Shown here one piece after another: positions 1 through 9,665 of a stretch of 48,752 nucleotides of DNA (position 1 is the stretch's first letter; each line of letters opens with the position of its first letter). The translations under genes were made by a program, and so were the position numbers. The DNA lies in contig NZ_JNBA01000021.1 in assembly GCF_000760295.1 (NCBI RefSeq), forward strand, positions 1-48,752, in the 5' to 3' direction. Source of the stretch: Prochlorococcus sp. MIT 0701. GTDB lineage: Bacteria; Cyanobacteriota; Cyanobacteriia; PCC-6307; Cyanobiaceae. Under the pieces are notes generated by a model. That model saw only the letters and a program-made list of their open reading frames with translations. It was not told the origin of the DNA and searched no databases.

Positions 1-1498
1 TTGATCATCTCCAGCGCCACCAAGAAGAACATCATCATCGCTACCACCAAAGATCACTTCATCTGCAGACGTTCCAGTTAATGAATCCTTATCATCAGAA
101 CCAATGATTCTTGGATCTCTCAAGCTATCAGGAAGAACACTAAAGAATGATTTCGTGTAAAGCTCAATATCATTCCCATCACCACCTTCATAAGTCAAGA
201 AAAGATCAAGTTTTCCTCCCTTCTCACTTTTAAAGCGGCCTACAGAATCGCCTTCATTGAGGCCATCGTATTCACCAGCGAGATCTCCATCAACTTTGGC
301 AATCACAAAGGAATCACCAGCAGAAAGCTTAAAGCCATCAATCAGTGAAACATCGAGGTCTCCTGCAAGTTCTAGATCACCGGTAATTTCAATCCAGTCG
401 TGTTCTGTTGCGGTGCGATCGCCATCTCCGTGGTAAGTGCCGCCTAGTTCTATTTCTTTAGTACTGCCTTCCTTTTGATACAGGTTCCCGTCGATGAAAT
501 AACCACCGGAGGAACTGCCTGGGCTCAGAGCCCCGCCTTTGTCATTAATTATATTTCCTTCATGAGTCCCAGTGCCACTCAGAACACCTCCTTTTAAGTT
601 TGTAAATGTTCCTTTAGTGGTGTCAATATTGCCGTCGTTAACAAAGGCGCTGTAATTGCAAACTTTCCCTGCATTGATGAATTGGCAGCCAGAGAGCACT
701 TCAACTGTGTAAATATGGTTTTCAACAATTCCACCTTTGTTATTATAAAATGTTGAGTGATGGAGTGGCGATATAGTATCGTCAGCGGTACCGACCTCAA
801 GTACAGAAAACGAAGCATTCTCATGATTTATGTCTGGATTACCCAAGTTGATTGTCCCATAATTCTCGATAGTCGCGCCGTAACATAACCAATTTGCGCT
901 AGAATTAAAATTTACAGTTCCATTATTGATAAATTTGTCGTCATTATTCAAATAATTATCTTTTTCTCCAACAGTAATAGACGTCTCACCGTGTTCGAAA
1001 TCACCAATTGTCCCATCGTTTTGAAATTGACTTCCCATAGAAAGTTTTATCTCCCCTCCCAAGATAGTGCCATCTTTTTCATTTTTAGGCATTATACTTG
1101 GGTCATAATCACTACATTGAATAGATAAACTTTTAATAATACCGTGATTTAACAAACCTCCCACGCCAGAATATTCCTTAACAAAGTCTCCTCCATCAAT
1201 CAATCCCGAATTCGCGTTAATCAAAGCTGCCATAAGCTCAAATCCAACCCCGTCAATCTCTGTGCCAGAAATAGTGCCATTGTTGTATAATGTTCCCACC
1301 AAATTAATAGATGTATTCTCAATATGACCGTTATTTGTCAAGTCTTCTAGCGTAGAGTTATACGCCCAAATGCCTACATCTATTTCGGAGTCAATTATTG
1401 ATCCATTATTAGTATAGGAATTCATAGTCGCATCAATTTTTACGCTTTGCAGCGTGTTACCTTTTGGATTTGGGTTTGGGTAGTTCTGGTTAGCCATT
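1..1498 (-). CDS. RTX-type secreted surface protein, C-terminus beyond left edge
   Basis: The reading frame is open from an ATG at 1498 down to base 1, giving 499 residues with the C-terminus outside the window. There is no N-terminal signal peptide, as expected for type I secretion. The first 300 or so residues are rich in Asn, Gly, Ile and Thr, with repeated NNG-T-I patterns that suggest a beta-solenoid passenger. After an LSPG-type motif comes a block (GSTKEIELGGTY, DWIEITG, GDSFVIAKVDG, LTYEGGDGNDIELY) and then the start of RTX nonapeptides (FGGSDDDVLLGGAGDD). That C-terminal block is nearly identical to the protein at 2600-4366, while the N-terminal parts do not match. Function is unknown; an adhesive or surface role is inferred from the architecture. 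The region is AT-rich compared with the housekeeping genes. Confidence 0.8.
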
Positions 1499-1559
1499 TA
1501 CAAAAGATAGACTATTTACATGCTAGCCAAGAGTCACCTTCCTAGCCATAGGCTGACCA

Positions 1560-1904
1560 TTGAAAATTCATTATGATATAGATAGTACGTATACAGTCAA
1601 TTTTCTGCAAGATTCATGTCTGCTTATTATTCATTTTAATTTATCAATGAGTTGGGTCGGCTGGCTGAATGGTGATCGCAGCTGGATGTATGGGGTGAAT
1701 GCTGGCTATGACAGCCGGCCAATGAATACAGGCAATGCTGATGCTTTTATCAGGGACGCCAAATCTGTTAGTGATCGCCGTGATGTCTTCTTTCAGCAGG
1801 TTGCTCCATCTCTAGAAGCAGTCTCTGATAGCTGGAACTTCAATGACTATGGGCTCTTCCCGATTGGCGATACAGAACATGTTCTTAATGACCATTACCA
1901 CTGA
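1560..1904 (+). pseudogene. Fragment of inverse-autotransporter (intimin/invasin-type) beta-barrel
   Basis: About 80 residues, from SMSWVGWLNGDRSWMYGVNA to LFPIGDTEHVLNDHY, resemble the beginning of the inverse-autotransporter beta domain that anchors intimin/invasin-like proteins in the outer membrane. I recognise the style WLNGDRSWMYGVNAGYDSRP from cyanobacterial members. Intact barrels need some 250 residues; here the match stops abruptly near 1900 and the first 30 residues look unrelated. Its end overlaps the 3' end of the broken transposase at 1895-2437 by ten bases, so insertion or deletion at that point probably destroyed the gene. It is most likely a non-functional remnant. Recognition is by eye only. 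Confidence 0.5.
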
Positions 1905-2437
1905 ATATCACCATCTGTGATTCCATTTGCCCCGCGGAACTTCACAGCAACTTGATGCCAATCCTCAGGAATTTTATTGAGGCGAATATCCCAAGCCCAT
2001 GGCAATTGCTGTTGGCCTGGTGAAACCCTCTTCTTCTTGCTTCTAGTTCTTGCTCTGCTCACCAGTCGTTTGAGCATGCGACTACCCCAGTGGCACTTAG
2101 GAGCAGCTTTACTCTGATGGCGGTAGTGCTTACAGAAACGCTCATAGCGCCTGGAGCATCGATCAAGCGTTGTCGATAGCTTTAAAAAGGCTGCCTGCCA
2201 TTCATTGATGCCATCTGCTGTGAACCTGCTGTAGTGGCCAAATTTGCTATAGGGATCAAAGAATCCTTTCCTTACACCTGCTGCTTTGAGATTGGCATGG
2301 ATATATCTGAGCGTGTTCAACATTCGCCGGTGATCTTTGGGGTGGATCGGCGTTGAGAAGTATCTGCCCTCCCAGAAGTGCCCCAACGAGCACCAGGCAC
2401 TACCAAAAAGGGCGCTAACGAAGGCAACAGCAGGCAA
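1895..2437 (-). pseudogene. N-terminally truncated REP-associated (Y1/IS200-like) transposase
   Basis: The 180-residue frame contains GHFWEGRYFSTPIHPKDHRR, LNTLRYIHANLKAAGV, YSKFGHYSRF and a basic tail (RARTRSKKKR). This resembles the C-terminal half of REP-associated tyrosine transposases, which have the W-E-G-R-Y-F and R-Y-I-H-x-N blocks. The N-terminal part, which in this family carries the His-x-His metal-binding pair, is missing: the first 17 residues look unrelated and the frame begins inside the domain. The protein is therefore probably inactive. It lies between two RTX genes and abuts the inverse-autotransporter fragment. A perfect 10-bp hairpin lies about 110 bases beyond its 5' end. 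Confidence 0.6.
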
Positions 2438-2548
2438 TCAGAACGAACCCAGCGACGGCGAATGCATTAGCAAACATTCAACTCCGCAAGGGCCATGAGG
2501 CAAGAAATGATGCGCCCAGCTTGTCAGCAGATCAAGCGCTCAGCTAGA

Positions 2549-2579
2549 GCCATCAAGGCATCGTTTGAACCTTGATGGC
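2549..2579. repeat. Perfect 10-bp inverted repeat (hairpin)
   Basis: GCCATCAAGG at 2549-2558 pairs exactly with CCTTGATGGC at 2570-2579, leaving an 11-base loop. It lies just after the stop codon of the RTX gene at 2600-4366 (minus strand). There is no T-run after the stem on either strand, so it is not a classical intrinsic terminator. It could be an mRNA 3'-end structure or a REP-like element belonging to the neighbouring transposase remnant. Confidence 0.6.
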
Positions 2580-2599
2580 ATAACAACGGTTTCTATAGC

Positions 2600-4366
2600 T
2601 CAGATAAAGTCAATACAATCAGCAGCCAGGAACTCATCTTTATCGACATCCAGCAATGTGGTGTGAATAGCAATTCCTTTAATTAATAGATTATCACCAA
2701 CTTGCTGGAATGATAAGTAAACACCTTCTCCCACGACAAGCTGATCATTCTCATCGATTGAGAAAGACTCATAGATATCCTCTCCGCTACTGAGGATGTA
2801 ATCATCAGCGCCACGATCACCTTTAAGGGTGTCATCTCCTAAGCCACCATCGAGCGTGTCATTACCATTGCCTCCAGTGACTTGATCATCTCCACCGCCT
2901 CCTAGCAAAATATCATCATCGCTACCACCAAAGATCACTTCATCTGCAGACGTTCCAGTTAATGAATCCTTATCATCAGAACCAATGATTCTTGGATCTC
3001 TCAAGCTATCAGGGAGAACACCAAAGAAAGACTTGGTATAAAGCTCAATATCATTCCCATCACCACCTTCATAAGTCAAGAAAAGATCAAGTTTTCCTCC
3101 CTTCTCACTTTTAAAACGGCCTACTGAGTCTCCTTCTTTGAGGCCATCATAATGACCAGTGAGATCTCCATCAACTTTGGCAATCACAAAGGAATCACCA
3201 GCAGAAAGCTTAAAGCCATCAATCAGTGAAACATCAAGGTTTCCTGCGAGTTCTAGGTTGCCAGTAATTTCAATCCAATCGTGTTCTGTAGCGGTGCGAT
3301 CGCCATCGCCGTGATAAGTGCCGCCTAGTTCTATTTCTTTAGTACTGCCTTGCTTTTGATACAAGTTACCATTAATCAAATGACCACCTGCTGAATTGCC
3401 CGGGCTTAATGTACCAGGAGTTATTACATCACCTATTATCAAACCAGTGCCACTAAGGGTCCCATTGTTAGTGAATGTTCCACCAATGGTAAGTATATTT
3501 CCATTGTTGACGATATTAGCACCTTTATTGTTAGTCAAAACTCCACCTTTTGAATAATCATCTACTCCGCTTGAGTTGTCAAAAGTTGCATTTGATTCGA
3601 TTGTTAGAGTTGACTGATTACAGTTGAAAAATTCACCCCCGTCTCCTGGAGTTGCCCCATTTTGGTTATTATATTCCCCCTTTGATTCAATAGTAACTTT
3701 TGCTGCATACTGAGTTCCAGTACTATCCTTCTGGCCGTTGTAAAAGGTTTCTATTGAACTGATTTTACCCGAGCCAATAATACTGCCATAATTGTAAAAA
3801 AGTTGCTGGCCATTGATAGATCCCGAGTATAATATTTTTGACGAATTATAGCATATACCTGCCAAGTCAATCGTAGCGTCCTTTGATTCCGTGGTCCATT
3901 TTTTACTGGTCAATGCACCACCAATTGTCATTTCCTTTGCGTCCCAAAAGTCCAGCTTGCCATAATTATTGGTTATCCCTAAAGTTATATCTGCATCGAT
4001 TCCCCCCGTAAAAGTTCCCCAGTTGTTAATCTGGCTGCTCTCATCGCAAAAAAGCTTTCCATTAGTGAAAAAAGTTGCATCAAAATTATGAGTATCTTCG
4101 CCTGCATTAGATATATAACCACCTCGCAGGACATTGATCGTACCTCTTATTTTTCCTTGGTCTGCGAAAGTTGCTCCTGGTTTGTTTAAAAATTTCCCTC
4201 CATCGGCTACATTAAAAGTAGCTGAGCTTGAAGTCGTGGCGTTTTCCAAATCACCAGTATTTGTCAATACACCCGAACGGCTGATTGTATAGTTTAAATT
4301 ATTTTCTCCTCCATTGATTGTAAGGCTATCAAGTAAGAGTTGGCTCGCTGGTGGGATCTGAGTCAT
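2600..4366 (-). CDS. RTX-type calcium-binding secreted surface protein
   Basis: This 588-residue protein has no signal peptide. Residues from about 1 to 320 form an Asn/Gly/Thr-rich passenger with repeated FTNNGTLSGTG-like units, as in beta-solenoid autotransporter passengers. Residues from about 320 to 450 (LSPGNSAGG, GSTKEIELGGTY, DWIEITGNLELAG, GDSFVIAKVDG) form a conserved module. Residues from about 465 to 530 carry RTX nonapeptides (FGGSDDDILLGGGGDD, GGNGNDTLDGGLGDDTLKG), which bind calcium and mark type I secretion substrates. The last 50 residues are probably the secretion signal. The C-terminal module is shared almost residue for residue with the gene ending at the left edge. No secretion genes are visible nearby. 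The role is unknown; a surface-layer or adhesive function is inferred. Confidence 0.85.
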   Translation of the reverse strand: MTQIPPASQLLLDSLTINGGENNLNYTISRSGVLTNTGDLENATTSSSATFNVADGGKFLNKPGATFADQGKIRGTINVLRGGYISNAGEDTHNFDATFFTNGKLFCDESSQINNWGTFTGGIDADITLGITNNYGKLDFWDAKEMTIGGALTSKKWTTESKDATIDLAGICYNSSKILYSGSINGQQLFYNYGSIIGSGKISSIETFYNGQKDSTGTQYAAKVTIESKGEYNNQNGATPGDGGEFFNCNQSTLTIESNATFDNSSGVDDYSKGGVLTNNKGANIVNNGNILTIGGTFTNNGTLSGTGLIIGDVITPGTLSPGNSAGGHLINGNLYQKQGSTKEIELGGTYHGDGDRTATEHDWIEITGNLELAGNLDVSLIDGFKLSAGDSFVIAKVDGDLTGHYDGLKEGDSVGRFKSEKGGKLDLFLTYEGGDGNDIELYTKSFFGVLPDSLRDPRIIGSDDKDSLTGTSADEVIFGGSDDDILLGGGGDDQVTGGNGNDTLDGGLGDDTLKGDRGADDYILSSGEDIYESFSIDENDQLVVGEGVYLSFQQVGDNLLIKGIAIHTTLLDVDKDEFLAADCIDFI

Positions 4367-4564
4367 TCTAAATCAAGTTGATTTTGATTTATTGATATCA
4401 CTTATCCTCAGCTTTTATAAAAAGCATGCCTGCGCTTGATGATTTACTTAACAATCTTGAAGCTTATCCAGTAAAAAATTCCCCAGCTTCCAAGAAGCTT
4501 GCTACAAATTTCCCGATCGGTTTTATACACCCCTAGACAAAACAAACTGCCGAATCCTTACGCC

Positions 4565-4876
4565 CTACTCGGCATCTAACAAAGCATCGATTGTGACGGC
4601 AGATCGAACTAAGGCCTGGTAGCGCTGCAGAACACGGCGATTGCGATCCAACCAGCGTGCTGGATCATGAGCTTGAGCTGAACTTGCAGCAACATCAAGG
4701 CGAGGGGCTTCGCCATCAAGCAATTCCAGCTCATCCTGCTGCTGAATCAAAGCAACCACCAACTCATGCAAGCGCCGACGGCGGTCAAGCACAAACGCAT
4801 CCTGTTCCTGTTCCGTTTTCTGCACCTTGCCCGCTATCTCGTCCGCCATCTTGCCCACCAACACACTGTTCACCAT
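4565..4876 (-). CDS. Conserved hypothetical protein, Glu/Leu-rich helical
   Basis: The product is 103 residues, charged and almost entirely helical in composition (for example KTEQEQDAFVLDRRRRLHEL and QQDELELLDGE). It has no membrane segment or signal peptide and only isolated charged repeats. The gene is divergent from cobL, with 50 bases between the two start codons, so they may share a promoter region. An overlapping plus-strand frame runs through it from 4657, but that is the upstream extension of the cobL frame. I believe small proteins of this type are found in picocyanobacteria, but I do not recognise a family or function. Confidence 0.6.
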   Translation of the reverse strand: MVNSVLVGKMADEIAGKVQKTEQEQDAFVLDRRRRLHELVVALIQQQDELELLDGEAPRLDVAASSAQAHDPARWLDRNRRVLQRYQALVRSAVTIDALLDAE

Positions 4877-4926
4877 TCAAGGCAACGACAAGTCAGCCAT
4901 ACAACCTCTCAGCCGAGAATGACAAC

Positions 4927-6222
4927 ATGCCCGCCTCAATCAGCTCCGCAGCGATCCACGTCATCGGCACCGATGCCGCAGGCTTAGATCACCTTGCTTC
5001 GCCATTGCAAGAGCTAGTGCTCTCAGCCGAAGCGGTGGCTGCACCCCGTCGCCTGTTACCGCAACTGCCGAGCTGGTGGCAGCAGCAGCAAACGGATCAG
5101 CCTTTGCCAGAACTGATCGCCAGCGATCAACCAGAGGCTCTGATCGCCTGGTTGCACCAGCTACAGGGCACCGCCGTCGTGCTTGCTAGCGGCGACCCGC
5201 TCTGGTTCGGCATCGGCAGGCGACTACTCGAGGCCTGTCCTGCTGATCAACTGCATTTCCACCCAGCACCTTCTTCGCTGCAACTTGCCTTTGCCCGGCT
5301 TGGACGCCCTTGGCAGGATGCCGCCTGGATCAGCCTGCATGGCCGTAACCCGGCCCCCTTGGCTCAAAAGCTGCAACAACGCCCCGCAGCTCTAGCTGTA
5401 CTCACCGATCCCAGCCGCGGCGGAGCCGAAGAGGTGCGTACGATTTTGCGCGCTTCTGGCCTGGAAGCTGCCTATGCAGTTTGGCTTTGCGAACAGCTCG
5501 GACACGCCAATGAACGGGTGCAACGGCTGACGCCACAGGATGCCTTGCCATCGGATCTTCATCCCCTACACATGGTTGTGCTGCTTGCCGAACAAGCTGC
5601 TCCACCAGGAGATCCAGCCAAGCTTCCCTTGTTCGGTCTTGACGATGGCTTGTTCCTGCAGCACAGCGATCGCCCTGGCCTGATGAGCAAACGGGAGCTT
5701 CGTGTTCAGCTCCTCGCAGAGTTAGAGCTGCCAGAACAGGGCGTGCTCTGGGATTTAGGCGCCGGAGTCGGCAGCGTTGGCTTAGAGGCCCTACGCCTGC
5801 GCCCACAACTGCAATTGCTTGCTGTTGAAAAACGTGGTGGCGGCGCAGCGCTGATCAAGGCCAATGCTGCCAGGCTTGCTGTTCAGCCTGCTGCTGTGCT
5901 CGAAGTCGAGGCCCTCAGCCTGCTCAATGGAACTGATCTACCAGCAAAACTCAGCAACCCCGATCGGGTGCTCCTAGGCGGTGGCGGCCGCCAGCGAGCT
6001 GCTCTACTCAAGGCCGTTGTGCAAAAACTTCAACCACATGGAGTCGTCGTGATTCCACTGGCAACCGTTGAGGCCATGGCAGAACTCAAGCCCTTACTTC
6101 AAGATTGCGGTTGCACCGTGAACGTGAGTCAACATCAAGCCTGGAGGGGCCTGCCGCTGGCAGACGGCACCCGCATGGCGCCGATGAACCCGGTGATGAT
6201 CCTTAAAGGCACGATGCCTTAA
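4927..6222 (+). CDS. cobL: Precorrin-6Y C5,15-methyltransferase (decarboxylating), CbiE-CbiT fusion
   Basis: CobL methylates precorrin-6Y at C-5 and C-15 and decarboxylates the acetate side chain, a late step in the corrin ring of cobalamin. The N-terminal half (residues 1-200) is a CbiE-type tetrapyrrole methylase, with HVIGTDAAGLDHLA and VVLASGDPLWFGIGRRLL. The C-terminal half (from about 230) is CbiT-like, with the SAM-binding motif WDLGAGVGSVGLEALRL. At 431 residues it matches two-domain CobL proteins. I chose ATG 4927 because the CbiE domain begins a few residues later; the frame is open upstream to 4657, but that segment overlaps the divergent gene. The stop overlaps that of the convergent DUF192 gene by four bases. 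Confidence 0.92.
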   Translation: MPASISSAAIHVIGTDAAGLDHLASPLQELVLSAEAVAAPRRLLPQLPSWWQQQQTDQPLPELIASDQPEALIAWLHQLQGTAVVLASGDPLWFGIGRRLLEACPADQLHFHPAPSSLQLAFARLGRPWQDAAWISLHGRNPAPLAQKLQQRPAALAVLTDPSRGGAEEVRTILRASGLEAAYAVWLCEQLGHANERVQRLTPQDALPSDLHPLHMVVLLAEQAAPPGDPAKLPLFGLDDGLFLQHSDRPGLMSKRELRVQLLAELELPEQGVLWDLGAGVGSVGLEALRLRPQLQLLAVEKRGGGAALIKANAARLAVQPAAVLEVEALSLLNGTDLPAKLSNPDRVLLGGGGRQRAALLKAVVQKLQPHGVVVIPLATVEAMAELKPLLQDCGCTVNVSQHQAWRGLPLADGTRMAPMNPVMILKGTMP

Positions 6223-6752
6223 GGCTGCCAATCAACAGGCTTCGGCAAAGGTTGAATCTGCACAACATCACCAACCTTGATGGATAGCCGTGCTGCCTCC
6301 CCGGCCGCCAACTCCACTACTCCATCCGCCGGTAGCTTCGGGCCATAACTCGGGCAGGGCAAATGCGGGCAAACAGGCACAGCCGCCTCAATCGCAATCA
6401 CGCGACCCTGATTAACAAACACCATGTCAAGCGCAGCCAAGGTGTTATGCATCCAAAAACGCAATCGCCTTGCAGGCTGAAACGGAAACCACATGCCCTG
6501 GCCTGATGGCAAGGCAGGGCGCTGCATCAATCCCAAGCGCTGTTCCTCAGCTTGATCGGCAACCTCCAAAAGCAAACAGGAGCCGCTTTCAAGGCACCAC
6601 TGAGCCTCAAGAGGCAGATGCTGAGGCGGGGGCTCTGCCCGCACTCCAATAGATGAAAGAGCGCTGAGACCTACCGCCAGCCCACCCCAGAGCAGAGGGA
6701 ACCGCAATCTCTTTCCCCACCCCCACTGCAAGCAGAGGGCCCTGCAGCTCAT
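6219..6752 (-). CDS. DUF192 family exported protein
   Basis: The protein has a basic start followed by a hydrophobic stretch (about residues 19-38, ending IGVRA), which looks like a signal peptide or anchor. It then has a full DUF192 domain: [47 protein letters not shown] and a C-terminal GDVVQI strand. DUF192 is a small secreted beta-fold of unknown biochemical function. Its ATG overlaps the stop of the upstream nadK gene in an ATGA arrangement (6749-6752), so the two are probably translated together. Its 3' end overlaps that of cobL. Confidence 0.85.
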   Translation of the reverse strand: MSCRALCLQWGWGKRLRFPLLWGGLAVGLSALSSIGVRAEPPPQHLPLEAQWCLESGSCLLLEVADQAEEQRLGLMQRPALPSGQGMWFPFQPARRLRFWMHNTLAALDMVFVNQGRVIAIEAAVPVCPHLPCPSYGPKLPADGVVELAAGEAARLSIKVGDVVQIQPLPKPVDWQP

Positions 6753-7657
6753 ACTCGATCAGGTTTAGCAACATGCGGCAAACCCCAGCCCAACTTGTTG
6801 CGCAACACCTGGAAGAACTCGTGATCTGCCAAGCGCACAAATCTCACAGGATGATCACTACGACGAATCAGTACTCGGTCTTCCGGCCACACATAACAAC
6901 CCGCACTGCCATCAACAACCATCATCAAGCGATCAGCCGTCGCTGGAAACACAGTCACTGGCTCCTGGTCGCTAAAAACCAGCGCTCTTGACGCCAGCGA
7001 ATGAGGGGCAATCGGTGCAAGCTGAAGCACCGGGCACTCAGGTGTAATCACCGGGCCTCCTGCACTGAGTGCATAAGCCGTTGATCCCGTAGGCGTCGAG
7101 AGGATCACGCCATCAGCAGAGATATCCACCGGCGCATGACGACCAATGGCGACTTCGAAATGACACATGCTCGTGAGCGGTTCACGATGCAAGGCCATTT
7201 CATTGAGGGAGAGTGCCTCCCAGCGGCGCTGATCACCACGCATCACACTCACCACCAGAGTGCAACGCTCCTCAATCGTCCACTGCTTGTTAAGCACCTG
7301 CTCAATCACCCGATCGAGATCAGCCAAATAGGCCTCCGCCAGGAAGCCAAGGTGTCCGGTGTTGATGGTGAGAATTGGCACCTGCACAGGAGCTGTCTGA
7401 CGTGCCGCCGAAAGCACGGTGCCATCACCGCCCAGGACAATCGCCAGTGCCATCGAGGCATCGAATCCCTCAGGTACGCACGCGTTGTAACCAAGCAGGC
7501 GCAAATGCTGATCTGGATTGGCAAAGCCAACCATTCCGCCAGAACTACTTGCTCTGACCACTTCGATACCAGCCTGTTCAAGCCGCGACTGAAGGGTCAA
7601 TGCGGTCTCTACCGCCAACTCTTTGCCGTCATTAACGATCAGTCCGACACAGGACAC
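6749..7657 (-). CDS. nadK: NAD kinase
   Basis: This enzyme phosphorylates NAD to NADP in the cytoplasm. The 302-residue protein has the diagnostic [14 protein letters not shown] motif, then [10 protein letters not shown], the conserved Asn-Glu pair in [10 protein letters not shown], and [20 protein letters not shown], all in the usual order and spacing. Length is normal. The gene lies downstream of pheS on the same strand with a gap of about 100 bases, and overlaps the following DUF192 gene by ATGA. Cyanobacteria often carry two NAD kinases and I cannot say which one this is. Confidence 0.95.
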   Translation of the reverse strand: MSCVGLIVNDGKELAVETALTLQSRLEQAGIEVVRASSSGGMVGFANPDQHLRLLGYNACVPEGFDASMALAIVLGGDGTVLSAARQTAPVQVPILTINTGHLGFLAEAYLADLDRVIEQVLNKQWTIEERCTLVVSVMRGDQRRWEALSLNEMALHREPLTSMCHFEVAIGRHAPVDISADGVILSTPTGSTAYALSAGGPVITPECPVLQLAPIAPHSLASRALVFSDQEPVTVFPATADRLMMVVDGSAGCYVWPEDRVLIRRSDHPVRFVRLADHEFFQVLRNKLGWGLPHVAKPDRV

Positions 7658-7759
7658 CGATCGAATGAACCAAACAACGACCTCACTTTATGGGGATTCA
7701 GCTGTTTTTGGATGCAGCAACGCGTTGATGCTTCATCCAGTGCACGATCGGCTATCGAC

Positions 7760-8767
7760 TCAAAACTGCTCAAGGAAGCGCAGATCACTCGTATAAAGCC
7801 TGCGAATGTCGTCGATGCCATGACGCACCATGCAGAAGCGTTCCACACCAAGGCCTGCCGCAAACCCACTCCAGCGCTCTGGATCAAGCCCCAGTCCTTC
7901 TAAGACTGCAGGATCAACCATGCCGCAACCCATCACCTCCAGCCAACGCCCACGCCACTGCACATCCACCTCAGCCGATGGTTCGGTAAAGGGGAAATAA
8001 CTAGCCCGAAATCTCACCGGCATATCGCCAAAGAAGGCCTTCAGGAAGGCCATCACCGTGCCGCGCAGATGGCTGAAGTCAAGGCCTTCATCAATGGCCA
8101 ACACCTCAACCTGATGAAAGACAGGCGAATGGGTCGCATCCACTGCATCACGCCGATACACCCGACCTGGCGCCACAATCCTTACCGGCGGAGGATTCTG
8201 CTCGAGATGGCGAATCTGCACTGGCGAGGTGTGGGTACGCAGGAGCAGATTGCCGCCCAGATAGAACGTGTCCTGCATGTCCCGAGCGGGATGGTCCTCG
8301 GGAATATTCAAGGCAGAAAAGTTGTAGTGATCGGTCTCCACCTCCGGGCCTTCAGCCACCCGATAGCCCAAACCACAAAACAGATCCACGATCTGCTCAG
8401 TTGTTGTAATCAAGGGATGACGATGGCCCACAGGAATGCCACTGGAAGGCGCAGTGACATCAATCGTTTCCCGCACCAGCCGATCAGCCAAGACTGCCGC
8501 TTTCACCACCTGCAACCGTTCCCCTAGCAGGTTTTGCACCTGTGTTTTAAGCACATTGGCGCGCTGACCAACAAGCGGTCGCTCTTCACTAGGGAGCTTT
8601 CCCATCGCCCCGAGAACACCAGACAAGCGACCTTTCTTGCCCAACAGGCTCACCCGCAATTGCTCCAAGGCATCCGCATCTGCGGCAGCAGCGATAGCAG
8701 ACACCGCCTCAGCCTCGAGGGCATCAAGCTGGTCGGTGAGCTGCTGCAAAGAGATAGTGGCGCTCAC
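7760..8767 (-). CDS. pheS: Phenylalanyl-tRNA synthetase alpha subunit
   Basis: PheS is the catalytic subunit of the alpha2-beta2 enzyme that charges tRNA-Phe. The 335-residue protein has an N-terminal coiled coil (residues 1-85, with [17 protein letters not shown]), then the class II core: [20 protein letters not shown], motif 2 around [13 protein letters not shown] and [20 protein letters not shown], and motif 3 as [20 protein letters not shown]. Length and motif order are standard. surE is transcribed divergently, with an 18-bp tandem repeat in the space between. pheT is not adjacent, which is common in cyanobacteria. Confidence 0.97.
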   Translation of the reverse strand: MSATISLQQLTDQLDALEAEAVSAIAAAADADALEQLRVSLLGKKGRLSGVLGAMGKLPSEERPLVGQRANVLKTQVQNLLGERLQVVKAAVLADRLVRETIDVTAPSSGIPVGHRHPLITTTEQIVDLFCGLGYRVAEGPEVETDHYNFSALNIPEDHPARDMQDTFYLGGNLLLRTHTSPVQIRHLEQNPPPVRIVAPGRVYRRDAVDATHSPVFHQVEVLAIDEGLDFSHLRGTVMAFLKAFFGDMPVRFRASYFPFTEPSAEVDVQWRGRWLEVMGCGMVDPAVLEGLGLDPERWSGFAAGLGVERFCMVRHGIDDIRRLYTSDLRFLEQF

Positions 8768-8790
8768 TGAAAAAAGATCGCAGCCACTGA

Positions 8791-8826
8791 CTTTAGGCAG
8801 TCATCATGCTTTAGGCAGTCATCATG
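8791..8826. repeat. Exact 18-bp tandem duplication between pheS and surE
   Basis: CTTTAGGCAGTCATCATG occurs at 8791-8808 and again, without any change, at 8809-8826. The pair lies in the 88-base divergent intergenic region, 30 bases upstream of the surE ATG. A recent duplication is the simplest explanation. It may alter promoter spacing for either gene. Confidence 0.9.
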
Positions 8827-8855
8827 ATTAAGTTCCCCGCAGTGGATACAAGGAG

Positions 8856-9665
8856 ATGACTCCGTTGCGAATTCTGATTAGCAATGATGACGGAGTTTTA
8901 GCTGAAGGCGTCCGCTGCCTCGCCGCTGCCGCCGCCAGCCGCGGCCATAGGGTCACAGTGGTCTGTCCCGACCATGAGCGCTCTGCTACCGGCCATGGCC
9001 TCACCATCCATACACCCATCCGAGCAGAACGTGTCGATGAGCTCTATGGGCCAGGTGTGACGGCTTGGTCATGCAGTGGCACGCCGGCAGATTGCGTCAA
9101 GCTGGCCCTATCGGAACTCTTGGCAGAGAAGCCCGATCTGGTGCTATCCGGGATCAACCATGGCCCCAACTTAGGAACTGATGTGTTCTGTTCAGGCACG
9201 GTGGCCGCAGCAATGGAAGGAACCCTTGAGGGATTGCCGGCGCTTGCGGTTAGCGTCGCCTGCTTCCAATGGAGGGATTTCCAGGCTGCTGCTGAGTTGG
9301 CGATGGATGTTGCAGAGAATGCATTGGCAGACCACTGGCCCAACAACCTGCTGCTTAATCTCAACATTCCCCCCTGCCATCCAGAGCAGATGGGATCACT
9401 GCGCTGGACTCGCCTTTCAATACGCCACTACGAGGAACAGTTCAGTCGACGTGTCGATCCGCACAGCCGCACCTACTTCTGGTTAGCAGGAGAAGTGGTT
9501 AAAGATCTTGAGACCGCCGGCGATGGTCCACGCGACTGGCCCAGCGACGTGGCCCAAATCGAAACAAATTCCCCCTCCTTGACACCCATCCAACCCGATC
9601 TGTTTTGGCGTGGTGATCTTTCTGCTCTACCAGCAGCATGCGTAGCCAATCAACCAGTGCGATAA
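8856..9665 (+). CDS. surE: 5'-nucleotidase SurE
   Basis: SurE is a metal-dependent phosphatase acting on nucleoside 5'- and 3'-monophosphates. The sequence begins [20 protein letters not shown], with the Asp-Asp metal ligands, continues with [20 protein letters not shown], the [11 protein letters not shown] block, [20 protein letters not shown] (Asn ligand) and TVAAAMEG, and has a normal length of 269 residues. An AGGAG Shine-Dalgarno sequence lies just before the start (aaggagatgact). The 3' end overlaps that of the convergent DUF3611 gene by 16 bases. Confidence 0.96.
   Translation: MTPLRILISNDDGVLAEGVRCLAAAAASRGHRVTVVCPDHERSATGHGLTIHTPIRAERVDELYGPGVTAWSCSGTPADCVKLALSELLAEKPDLVLSGINHGPNLGTDVFCSGTVAAAMEGTLEGLPALAVSVACFQWRDFQAAAELAMDVAENALADHWPNNLLLNLNIPPCHPEQMGSLRWTRLSIRHYEEQFSRRVDPHSRTYFWLAGEVVKDLETAGDGPRDWPSDVAQIETNSPSLTPIQPDLFWRGDLSALPAACVANQPVR

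Noticed and set aside
4657-4926. Upstream extension of the cobL frame by 90 codons
   Set aside because: It overlaps the divergent gene at 4565-4876, is Pro/His/Ser-rich and lies outside the CbiE domain; ATG 4927 fits the family.
7136-7903. Long plus-strand frame of 255 codons antisense to nadK and pheS
   Set aside because: Both opposite frames are clear enzymes with full motifs; the antisense translation is His/Gln/Arg-rich and resembles nothing.
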